From: a virus
Strand: one strand, 5' to 3'
DNA length: 26,457 nt
Virus record (IMG/VR): IMGVR_UViG_3300045141_000085
Location: 1-26,457 of that record
A model generated the notes under the pieces. The model saw nothing but the letters and a program-made list of their open reading frames with translations. It searched no databases and was not told the origin of the DNA. The position numbers and the translations under genes are program-made. Below are positions 9,901-15,607 of this stretch, one piece after another (position 1 is the stretch's first letter; every line of letters begins with the position of its first letter).

Positions 9901-10874
9901 TCTCGTTCCTCGCCGCCGAGCACTCGATCCGCCAGAAGGTTGTGGGCAAGTTCATCGCCCAGAAATGGTTCGATGCCGCGCAGTCGGGCAGGCTCCCCAA
10001 TACGCAGCGCCTCGCCGCGATGGGCATGGACGAGCCCATGGCGCGGCGGATCATCGACCAGATCAACGGCGAGAACGGGGCCGCCTTCGAGAAGTCGGCG
10101 TTCGGCAAGCGGCTGACGGGCTTCAACTGGTCACAGTGGGAGGACGTGGAAGCGGCGGCCCACCTGCGCCAGGCGATCAGCAAGACGGCCTCGCGGCTGG
10201 CCTTCATCCCCGACCCGACCCAGATGGGCGTGTGGATGCAGAAGCCAACCGCCCGCGCCATGATCCAGTTCAAGCACTGGGCGCTGGGCTCCTACGAGAG
10301 CAAGACGCTTTTCAACCTGAAGATGAACGACAGCACGGCCTACGTCTCCTACGGGGCGCAGATGCTCGGGAAGGCGATCTCGTACACGCTGGCCACCTAC
10401 CTCTATTCGCTGGCCCGGCCCGACAAGGAGAAGTACCTGCGGGACCGGCTCTCGACCGGCACCATCGCCAAGGCCGCGTTCGCGCAGGCCGACTTCGCGT
10501 CCCTGATCCCGACGGCCGTGGACGCGATGATGGCCGCGCGTGGCAGATCGCCCTTCTTCGCCTTCGCTCGCACCACAGGTCTGGGGCAGGGCGGCGGTGG
10601 CGTGAATCCGTCCCGTGTCGAAGCAGCGACGGCGTTCCTCACTCAGAGCGCTCCGCTCGACACGCTGAGCAAGATGGTGGGGATCACCGGCGTCGGTCTG
10701 GAGAAGGTTTTCGGGTTCGCCGGGCACACGCTCGACTCTTCGTATCACTATGACCCGCGCTTCAACCAAGCCGATGCCCGCACTGTCGCGGGTGGGCTGC
10801 CGATGCAGAACTTCTGGGGCATCAAGCAGGCGATCCAGGCCGGGATCAACCAGTTCGCCAAGCCGAGGAAGTAA
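6918..10874 (+). CDS. Large internal virion protein (T7 gp16-like)
   Basis: At 1318 aa the protein has the same length as T7 gp16, the largest ejected core protein. Residues about 115-175 and 187-230 are Gly/Ala-rich and hydrophobic (AASIVASLADPAFVAATVAS, then AGAMGLTTAVAGGL), a pattern seen in phage internal virion proteins that may interact with membrane. A Pro-rich linker lies near residues 440-460 (SPPPEPPSMELPKPPVPEP). The C-terminal half is helical and contains NPNTSLRNSFEMAGAMAEHS and a hydrophobic SYTLATYLYSLARP segment. The N-terminal lytic transglycosylase signature of T7 gp16 (catalytic Glu in an ES-type motif) is not seen. The stop TAA overlaps the next ATG. Function is inferred from size, order and composition. 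Confidence 0.72.
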   Translation: MPDIAQMQPQVAEPESDRLRKQAALSREMGTPGFGDLGTAALEQTFTASAFNRIGASPLLWEPDPKFQWTDKLFKELSDGMDPAAWPQLADAVSYPHAAFIANMDKNRQKFREQLGSAGVGGTAASIVASLADPAFVAATVASGGLASVGSAGKIAQLTRAGLLTGAAFASMEEFKQAGDPTIRDSDVLLAGAMGLTTAVAGGLTEGLPRSIRFPVGGLAAAAPGTAYAALTSDEQNQSRDIMLNFLPQFFLGGAMTALHPTGRSLDGVVDTAARGAMKDQEFDLVKQQAEALGKKPSEVLSDPGKAYFNQQLSDYLDGGLARLSKSLNAGEPNPEHFDVGAADWESHPLVDVQQRDRALEPYRIALDRLSKMDPEKRLNREEADAALEGTAWKTANQGFPTVDDMKGYVRHMMSKIPLTPEDGQRILAQQDYASPIVRTSPPPEPPSMELPKPPVPEPKSGEELTAMGAAAANDPVFKAWADKAENVRKFQDLDLSGTPRENASGARFSMAGMASRSESDDIAWAANMMGRDDLPKGKGVAAWSAREQTRDRVNAKSNELLHTNTDAYKAYAAAEHEAGRTPLPFDELQNTLGRQYRQNAMPTGNEHMDRMLATARKIRKDNLEYAQRAGVRGAIETQWDPTLLDRHTVRDKLDNAIKAFGMDQVVKWAHEDVASHPENADLSEKQHLALARDWLLGAGRQGGVIDAAEANHMQLSLPDFIAGRLREIDSSLTPEEIEGLIWKKAEVPEGEGTGAGNPPRFRRQTRMETSTVHEAADGRKFSFDDVIDQNLERIVLSNSQQLNGLAGMAEVYRQFSTPERPIESMPQLKLLLAERAVAQGINSDAIKADLDRIDMMAKIIQTGGPGEQNTPYNRALRTLRNLSFIRLINPNTSLRNSFEMAGAMAEHSLGTMLRAMPDIGDFFEATRGGKADNQLARELTEVGIAMTNMNRRVMPGPEEGDIYAPPKTVKDRLNDAMRATDKGLRIASNFVSKVSFLAAEHSIRQKVVGKFIAQKWFDAAQSGRLPNTQRLAAMGMDEPMARRIIDQINGENGAAFEKSAFGKRLTGFNWSQWEDVEAAAHLRQAISKTASRLAFIPDPTQMGVWMQKPTARAMIQFKHWALGSYESKTLFNLKMNDSTAYVSYGAQMLGKAISYTLATYLYSLARPDKEKYLRDRLSTGTIAKAAFAQADFASLIPTAVDAMMAARGRSPFFAFARTTGLGQGGGGVNPSRVEAATAFLTQSAPLDTLSKMVGITGVGLEKVFGFAGHTLDSSYHYDPRFNQADARTVAGGLPMQNFWGIKQAIQAGINQFAKPRK

Positions 10875-11188
10875 TGGGCTCACGGCAGATCAACATCGAC
10901 CGGCGCCTGCTCATGCCCGGCATGTCGCCCGAGGAAGTGGTGACCAAGCAGGTGCTCGTCACCGGGCTCAGCACGAAGCAGTCGGTCGCGGTGAAGGACG
11001 TTCCGGGCGGCTATGCGGGCCTGAACGCCGCCGGGTTCGTGGAGCCGACCAAGCTGGGTGCCGGGGACCCGACGGTGGATACTGTTCTGACGCCCGCCGG
11101 GTGGGTTCCTTCTTCGGCGACCGCCGGAAGCCCACCGACCTCTGGTATCATCACGCTGATCGCTCTGGCGTCTCCGCTGGTTTTCTGA
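10874..11188 (+). CDS. Small tail-fibre-like protein
   Basis: The 104-aa product contains the pattern PGGYAGLNAAGFVEPTKLG, then LTPAGWVPS. This resembles the short hinge module GYA-x-LD-x-x-G-x-(V/I)-x2-x2-L...L-x2-(D/G)-G-x-W that is widespread in phage tail fibres and appendages. The rest is a basic N-terminus (MGSRQINIDRRLLMPGM) and a hydrophobic C-terminus (GIITLIALASPLVF) that is too short to call a holin. It overlaps the gp16-like stop (TAATG) and is followed at once by the next appendage gene, so a fibre adaptor role is plausible. The module match is from memory of the family and has not been aligned. Confidence 0.55.
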   Translation: MGSRQINIDRRLLMPGMSPEEVVTKQVLVTGLSTKQSVAVKDVPGGYAGLNAAGFVEPTKLGAGDPTVDTVLTPAGWVPSSATAGSPPTSGIITLIALASPLVF

Positions 11189-11199
11189 AAGGATCGGAC

Positions 11200-11625
11200 A
11201 TGGCCGCAGGTGCATGGACCTTTACCAACGGGGGCAGGACCAAGCTCCTCGACGGCACGTTCGACATCGACAGCGACACGTACAAGCAAGCGCTGTTCCT
11301 CAGTACCTCCAACATCGGCGCGTCGAGCACGACCTACGCGGGCCTCACCAACGAAGTCGCCAACGCCAACGGGTACACGACCGGGGGTATCGGCGTCACC
11401 CTCACGCTCGCCGGGACCACGACCGTCACCGTGGATATTTCCACCGATCCGGTATGGACAGCCTCTGGCGGTTCCATCACCGCCCGCTTCGCCGTGATCT
11501 ACGAGGTCAGCGGGAACGTGCTCTGCTACTGCCTGCTCGATTCAACCCCGGCCGACGTGACGGTCACGACCGGCAACACGCTGACCGTCCAGACCAACGC
11601 CTCCGGGGTGTTCACGCTCGCCTGA
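11200..11625 (+). CDS. Phage virion-associated hypothetical protein
   Basis: The 141-aa protein starts at ATG 11200, preceded by AAAGGA at 11188-11193 (good ribosome binding site). It is Thr/Gly/Ala-rich and predicted to be beta-structured. It carries the pattern found in a recurring small phage protein family placed next to tail genes: DGTFDIDSDTYKQALFLSTS near the N-terminus, then GLTNEVANANGYTTGG, and a late ITARFAVIYEVSG. The biochemical role of that family is not established, to my knowledge. Its location between a fibre-like gene and the LamG-repeat gene suggests a tail appendage or decoration part. Confidence 0.6.
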   Translation: MAAGAWTFTNGGRTKLLDGTFDIDSDTYKQALFLSTSNIGASSTTYAGLTNEVANANGYTTGGIGVTLTLAGTTTVTVDISTDPVWTASGGSITARFAVIYEVSGNVLCYCLLDSTPADVTVTTGNTLTVQTNASGVFTLA

Positions 11626-11636
11626 AAGGACCGCCC

Positions 11637-11924
11637 GTGCGCCAAGCCGCAATGCTGCATTTTATCGACCTCGCGAAGAAGTCCAAGAATGAGATCGCCG
11701 TCGCGTGCCAGAAGTCCATCGAGGGCGGTGTCATCGACCCGAGCCTGCTCGGGGCGGCGCTGGAGACGATGGGATACACCGCGACCGAGACGCCCGGCGA
11801 GAAGCACGGGAAGTGGGTCGAGGTGAAGAAGGGCGGCGCGGTGGTCGCCAATGGGTTCGGCCCGGACACGAACGAGGCCTTCCTCGCGGCGATCAAGGCG
11901 TACCTGATCGAGGATTCCCGATAG
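11637..11924 (+). CDS. Hypothetical protein (95 aa)
   Basis: Translation probably starts at GTG 11637, preceded by AAAGGA with 6 nt spacing. The product is 95 aa, mixed alpha/beta, with a helical N-terminus (MLHFIDLAKKSKNEIAVACQ), a central charged hairpin (GEKHGKWVEVKKGGAVVANG) and a C-terminal helix (NEAFLAAIKAYLIEDSR). No family is recognised. It sits in a run of plus-strand genes with 11- and 9-nt gaps to its neighbours, so it is co-transcribed with the appendage genes. Confidence 0.55.
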   Translation: MRQAAMLHFIDLAKKSKNEIAVACQKSIEGGVIDPSLLGAALETMGYTATETPGEKHGKWVEVKKGGAVVANGFGPDTNEAFLAAIKAYLIEDSR

Positions 11925-11933
11925 GAGACGCCC

Positions 11934-12230
11934 GTGGCGACGTACCAAGAGCTTTACGGCGAGGCGAACAGCGATAGCCTGCTGTCACAGAAGGTCATCG
12001 CCGCCGCGCAGGACTATGCCGCGACGATCCTCGCCGAAACGGCTCCATCCGCGTCTCGCAAGGGATTCGCGACGGCTGTTCGCGATGATCCGAACAAGGC
12101 CAGGGAACTCATCTGGCCGTGCCTGATCGCCAACAAGGCGGCGACTCTGGCACAGATCATTGCCGCGACCGACGCGACGATCCTGACCAACGTACAGACG
12201 GCCGTGAATAACAGGTACGGCGCGACCTGA
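11934..12230 (+). CDS. Small phage protein next to tail genes
   Basis: The GTG at 11934 is preceded by TAGGAG with 8-nt spacing. The 98-aa product is all-helical by composition: MATYQELYGEANSDSLLSQK, then KVIAAAQDYAATIL, NKARELIWPCLIANKAATLA and QIIAATDATILTNVQTAVN. The layout (M-x-x-Y/F-Q-E-L-Y start, ANK-x-AT-x-AQI later) recalls small proteins that recur beside tail genes in many phages. Their role is unknown. The stop overlaps the next start (TGATG), which indicates coupling with the 12230 gene. Confidence 0.6.
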   Translation: MATYQELYGEANSDSLLSQKVIAAAQDYAATILAETAPSASRKGFATAVRDDPNKARELIWPCLIANKAATLAQIIAATDATILTNVQTAVNNRYGAT

Positions 12231-12757
12231 TGGCACTTCCCGACTATTTTCGCGTACAGAACGGCACCGCCAAGGTCGTCAAGAACTCCGGCGGTGACGC
12301 GGCCATCACGCTCGCCTCGCTGGCGAACGCGGCGGCGCGGCAGGCCGTCAAGCTGGACCTGGGCGCGACCCGCGCCGACTTCTGGGAAGTGAAGGCGACG
12401 TTCGAGATCGCCGCGACGCCTACGGCCGGGAACACCATCGACCTGTACTGGGCGCCATCCAGTTCCGCCACGGCGGGTACGGACAACCCCGGCAACACGA
12501 CCGGCACCGACGCCTCGTACGCGGGGTACTCGTCGAACCTCACGGCCACGCTCCCGCAGTTGCAGTTCATCGGCTCGTTCGTCTGCACCGCGCAGGCGAC
12601 CGCCACAGTGCAGGCAGCGACGGTCGGGCGGTTCCAGCCAGCGCAGCGGTACGGCAATCTCGTGGTGATGAACAACTCGGCGGCATCGCTGCACTCGACC
12701 GAGACCAATCAGGCCATCACGCTGATGCCGATCGAGGGCACAGTCGAGGACACGTAA
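12230..12757 (+). CDS. Predicted beta-rich virion protein
   Basis: The 175-aa product is rich in Ala, Thr, Asn and small residues with alternating hydrophobic positions, suggesting a beta-sandwich. Readable parts include a KATFEIAATPTAGNTIDLYW stretch and a QLQFIGSFVCTAQATATVQ strand region. It belongs to the appendage operon, coupled to the preceding gene (TGATG) and 3 nt ahead of the LamG-repeat gene. Similar proteins are often annotated only as phage structural or hypothetical. No catalytic motif is visible. Confidence 0.6.
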   Translation: MALPDYFRVQNGTAKVVKNSGGDAAITLASLANAAARQAVKLDLGATRADFWEVKATFEIAATPTAGNTIDLYWAPSSSATAGTDNPGNTTGTDASYAGYSSNLTATLPQLQFIGSFVCTAQATATVQAATVGRFQPAQRYGNLVVMNNSAASLHSTETNQAITLMPIEGTVEDT

Positions 12758-12760
12758 GCG

Positions 12761-14452
12761 ATGGCGGTCCCCGTCCTGCCGAACCCGAGGATCGTCACTC
12801 CGCGGTCCCCCATCCTCCAGCGACAACATCCGCTCAGCAAGGGGCTGGTGTCCGCCTTTGTTCTCAACGGCGGGATCTTCGGCAACCGCGACCTGGTGAG
12901 CCACCTCTCGGCGGTGGGCGCGAACCTCTCGACCACCATCGGACGCGGCGGCCGGGCCCTCTCCTTCAACGGGACAACCTCCGACCTGGAGGCGGACGGC
13001 AAGTCCATCATTTGCAGCAACGCCTACCCGCTGGCGATCGCGGTCCTGGCCTCGTGGACCAGCACCTCGCAGATGATGATTATCGGAGAGGCCAAGAACG
13101 GCGACAGCAGCCCGGGCTACGGCATCATCGTCAATAGCGCCACCAACCAGTGCGCCGGGTTCATCCGCAACGACTCGGATGTCGGGCCCGCGACTTTTGC
13201 TTCCCCCACCATCACGCAGAACGACGGGCTCGCGCACCTGCTGGTGCTGACCTCCACTTCCGCCACGAACCACGCCCTGTACCTCGACGGCTATCAGGTC
13301 GCGACTTCTTCGACTTCGGCGCCAGCCCCGATCGGAGCGACCAACTTCACAATGGGCCGGTTCCGGCGCGGCGGCACGGACCTGTGGTTCAGCGGAACGA
13401 TCTACGCGGCGTGGCGATGGAATCGGGCGCTCACGGCCCGTGAATGCCGAGACCTTGCGCGGGCTCCATTTGCAATGCTGACGCCGCGCCCGCCGCGCCG
13501 CAACTCCCAGCAGGGCGGCACGGACACCGCTGTCATCCCCGACACAGCGTCGCTCACCATCACGACGTACGCGCCGGTCATCGCCACGGCGATCGTCACC
13601 GCCTCCCCAACCGCCCTTGCGATCACGACCTATGCGCCGGTGATCGCTACCGCCATCGTCACGGCCGCTCCGACGGCGCTCGCGACTTCCGCGTTCGCCC
13701 CTGTCATCGCCACCGCCATCATCACCGCGAGCCCCACAGCGCTCGTGCTGACCACGTACGCCCCGCTGATCCAGCCCACGCCTGGCACCCTGTCGCTGAC
13801 GCTGACGACCTTCGCTCCGGTCATCGCGACGGCCATCGTGCCGGATACCGCGGCCCTGACGCTTACCACTTTCGCCCCGTCGATCGTGCTCGGGACGGTG
13901 GTGGTCCCCGACACGGCCGCCCTCACGACGACCAAGTACGCCCCGGTCATCGCCTACTCGATCATCCCGGCCACGGTCGCCCTGTCGCTGACCACCTACG
14001 CCCCCACGATCGGCACCAGCATCACCGCGGTCCCGGACACCCTCGCGCTGATCCTGACCACCTACGCCCCGCTGGCGGACGTTGGATCGGTTGTGGTGAT
14101 CCCGGGCACCAGGGCGCTCGTGATCACACCCTACGCCCCGCTGGTCCTGTCCTTCACCATGTACGGCGGCCTGTACCGGCACCGGGCCGAACTGTTCGGG
14201 ACGCCGATCGAGCCCCACTTTGAAGCCTGCTTCCGGGCCACCGCCGGGAACGTCTACGCCCAGTTGTACGACGAGAACCTGACGCGGGCGGTGCCGAACT
14301 CGCAGGTCTCCACCTCTTCGAGCACCCTGAACATCCAGGAGTCGGCCGCGATGACCCTGCTGGACACCCACGAGTACCGGGTGCAGGTCGGCAAGGACGT
14401 GGGCGGGGCCGGGGAACTGCTGGACGCCCGGATCATCATCCGGCTCGGATAG
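12761..14452 (+). CDS. LamG-like repeat protein, probable tail appendage/adhesin
   Basis: The 563-aa protein has three parts. Residues about 64-232 form a concanavalin A-like (LamG-type) jelly roll: GRALSFNGTTSDLE at its start, HALYLDGYQV in the middle, and the hallmark end GTIYAAWRWNRALTARECR. Such domains commonly bind carbohydrate. Residues 258-466 hold ten tandem repeats of about 20 aa with consensus P-x-T-x-A-L-x-(I/L)-T-T-(Y/F)-A-P-x-I. The C-terminal 97 aa (MYGGLYRHRAELFG to the end) appear to be a separate small beta domain ending IIIRLG. It is the last gene of the appendage operon, at the place where T7 has its tail fibre gene 17, so a receptor-binding role is likely but not shown. 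Confidence 0.72.
   Translation: MAVPVLPNPRIVTPRSPILQRQHPLSKGLVSAFVLNGGIFGNRDLVSHLSAVGANLSTTIGRGGRALSFNGTTSDLEADGKSIICSNAYPLAIAVLASWTSTSQMMIIGEAKNGDSSPGYGIIVNSATNQCAGFIRNDSDVGPATFASPTITQNDGLAHLLVLTSTSATNHALYLDGYQVATSSTSAPAPIGATNFTMGRFRRGGTDLWFSGTIYAAWRWNRALTARECRDLARAPFAMLTPRPPRRNSQQGGTDTAVIPDTASLTITTYAPVIATAIVTASPTALAITTYAPVIATAIVTAAPTALATSAFAPVIATAIITASPTALVLTTYAPLIQPTPGTLSLTLTTFAPVIATAIVPDTAALTLTTFAPSIVLGTVVVPDTAALTTTKYAPVIAYSIIPATVALSLTTYAPTIGTSITAVPDTLALILTTYAPLADVGSVVVIPGTRALVITPYAPLVLSFTMYGGLYRHRAELFGTPIEPHFEACFRATAGNVYAQLYDENLTRAVPNSQVSTSSSTLNIQESAAMTLLDTHEYRVQVGKDVGGAGELLDARIIIRLG
13532..14158 (+). repeat. Ten in-frame tandem repeats of about 60-66 nt in the LamG-like gene
   Basis: Ten degenerate units encode about 17-23 residues each, with a strong TTYAPVI core (variants TTFAPVI, SAFAPVI, TKYAPVI, TPYAPLV). 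Units 1-3 and 5 keep an identical APVIATAI end, while units 6-10 diverge and acquire a VPDT-type start. Nucleotide similarity is highest among the first three units. The most similar units lie together, which fits recent local duplication. Confidence 0.85.
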
Positions 14453-14461
14453 GATTCCCCC

Positions 14462-14626
14462 ATGAAGAAGCCGCAGATGGGCAAGTCGTCGGCCGCCGCG
14501 CGGATGACCAAGGCGCAGGCCATGTCGCACGCCCGCGCCATGAACCACAACCAGGTGCCGATCAAGCACACCCCGATCATGGGCAAGAGCACCACCATCG
14601 GGGCCGTCAAGAAAGTGAGCAGGTAA
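14462..14626 (+). CDS. Met/Lys/Ala-rich small protein (54 aa)
   Basis: ATG 14462 to TAA 14624-14626 gives a 54-aa basic protein, preceded by AGGATTCCCCC. It contains six Met, many Lys/Arg/His, and the segment AARMTKAQAMSHARAMNHNQ. No family is recognised. It is 9 nt after the LamG gene and 2 nt before another Met-rich small gene, so all are probably co-transcribed. The basic, low-complexity composition could suit nucleic acid binding or a minor virion component, but nothing in the sequence decides this. Confidence 0.55.
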   Translation: MKKPQMGKSSAAARMTKAQAMSHARAMNHNQVPIKHTPIMGKSTTIGAVKKVSR

Positions 14627-14628
14627 CC

Positions 14629-14811
14629 ATGCAGAGCAACATGCCGCCGATTTCCCCCAAGCCCGGTTCGATCTCGATGAGCAAGTCCGCCATGATGTCC
14701 AACGCGAAGTCGATGGAGAACTACCAGATGCCGCTCGGTGGAATCCCGGCCAACAAGACCACCGGCGCCGGCACCGGCGGGATGCCCAAGATCGTCAGGA
14801 AAGGGCCATAG
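14629..14811 (+). CDS. Met/Ser/Pro-rich small protein (60 aa)
   Basis: ATG 14629 follows the previous stop by 2 nt with AGG upstream. The 60-aa product contains eight Met (about 13 percent), including SMSKSAMMSNAKSMENYQM, and a Gly/Thr-rich C-terminal part (NKTTGAGTGGMPKIVRKGP). It looks disordered and has no recognisable domain. It shares the Met-rich, Lys/Ser-rich style of its upstream neighbour. Its last 17 nt overlap, tail to tail, the end of the HNH gene on the minus strand. Confidence 0.55.
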   Translation: MQSNMPPISPKPGSISMSKSAMMSNAKSMENYQMPLGGIPANKTTGAGTGGMPKIVRKGP

Positions 14812-15229
14812 CCCGCCGTCGAATGCCCTGCCTGCCTTTTTCCACCATGTCCCTCATGTTTTGTTTGTGCGTTCCAAGGAATAGGTGGCCGATGTTAACA
14901 CAAGCGGGGTTGTCGCATTTGTGGCATACGAAAAGCCCGACAGGGATAGATCCACGCTTGTTTTCCCAGATCCACCGATGCGCGTAGGTCACGCGCCCAT
15001 CCGCGTAGAACGCTCCATACCCACCCTTTGTCTTCGGTCCAGGGCCGGTCTTGGATCGGTTCCACAAGATGCACCCTTCCCTTGACGGCTTGGAGCACGC
15101 GGCTAGGAATCGATCCATCGGCTGAAGTCTGATGACGCTTGCGCGACAAGAGCGCGAGCAGTAGATACGATGCGAGTGCTTGCCCACGAAGTCCCGCCCG
15201 CAGACCGGGCATTTGAATGGGTATTCCAT
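14795..15229 (-). CDS. HNH endonuclease with N-terminal zinc ribbon (homing type)
   Basis: This 144-aa protein begins with a treble-clef-like zinc ribbon (C7-x2-C10, C24-x3-C28) and carries a full HNH nuclease core. The core runs GGYGAFYADG at about 69-78, YAHRWIWENKRGSIP at about 82-96, CHKCDNPACVNIGHLFLGT at about 102-120, then N124 and the KGR tail. The metal-binding and catalytic residues expected of this family (H84, H103, N112, H115, N124) are all present, so the enzyme looks intact. It lies on the opposite strand inside a plus-strand operon and is visibly less GC-rich, as expected of a free-standing homing endonuclease that has invaded the locus. Its start overlaps the plus-strand ATG of the 46-aa gene on a shared CATG. 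Confidence 0.9.
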   Translation of the reverse strand: MEYPFKCPVCGRDFVGKHSHRIYCSRSCRASVIRLQPMDRFLAACSKPSREGCILWNRSKTGPGPKTKGGYGAFYADGRVTYAHRWIWENKRGSIPVGLFVCHKCDNPACVNIGHLFLGTHKQNMRDMVEKGRQGIRRRAMALS

Positions 15230-15368
15230 GCCTTACAGCATATCCAAGAGTGGCCGTGGTTACAAGGTCAAAAAGGTTGGCAGCAAGAAGACCTACTCCA
15301 AAAAGGCCCTGAGCAAGAAGAAGGCGACGGCGCAGATGCTGGCGCTCTACTCCGCCGAGAAGCGATGA
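15228..15368 (+). CDS. Lys/Ser-rich small protein (46 aa)
   Basis: From ATG 15228 the product is a 46-aa very basic protein (YKVKKVGSKKTYSKKALSKK, then a helical KATAQMLALYSAEKR). The motif S-x-x-(S/P)-x-(S/T)-K-x-K-A-x-A-Q-x-x-A-L is familiar from small uncharacterised viral proteins. No good ribosome binding site is visible, which may reflect the HNH insertion right upstream. A TTG at 15180 would add 16 residues but would lie inside the HNH gene. The stop overlaps the next start (ATGA). Confidence 0.6.
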   Translation: MPYSISKSGRGYKVKKVGSKKTYSKKALSKKKATAQMLALYSAEKR

Positions 15369-15607
15369 AGAACACCGAGCGGCAAATGTCCGACCTCGCC
15401 GACGAGGTGATGCTGGGTTGGCTCCGGGAGGGTGTCCAGGTCGGCCACGACGAGGACAAGGAGCCCGTCTACCGCCCGATCAACTCCGCCGAGATGGCGT
15501 GCGTGATCCGTCGGCTGGCCAAGAGCGGCAAGAGCGTGAAGCCGTCGCTGGAAGAGGCGGCAAAACTGCGGCTGGCCGGGCTTGAGGAAGAATCGAAGAC
15601 CGCGTGA
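15365..15607 (+). CDS. Putative terminase small subunit
   Basis: This 80-aa acidic, helical protein lies immediately upstream of the large terminase and overlaps it by four bases (GTGA), the position of T7 gene 18 (89 aa). Residues 4-20 (TERQMSDLADEVMLGWLRE) and 43-55 (EMACVIRRLAKSG) form probable helices. The pattern LREG...P-x-(N/T)-x-AE-x-x-x-V-I-R-x-L-x-x-x-G resembles short small-terminase proteins of podoviruses. The identification depends mainly on gene order and size. No DNA-binding motif is certain. Confidence 0.6.
   Translation: MKNTERQMSDLADEVMLGWLREGVQVGHDEDKEPVYRPINSAEMACVIRRLAKSGKSVKPSLEEAAKLRLAGLEEESKTA

Noticed and set aside
12014-14569. 851-codon minus-strand frame across the appendage genes
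   Set aside because: Arg/Gly/Asp-rich low-complexity product with no plausible fold, directly opposite well-supported plus-strand genes with good ribosome binding sites.
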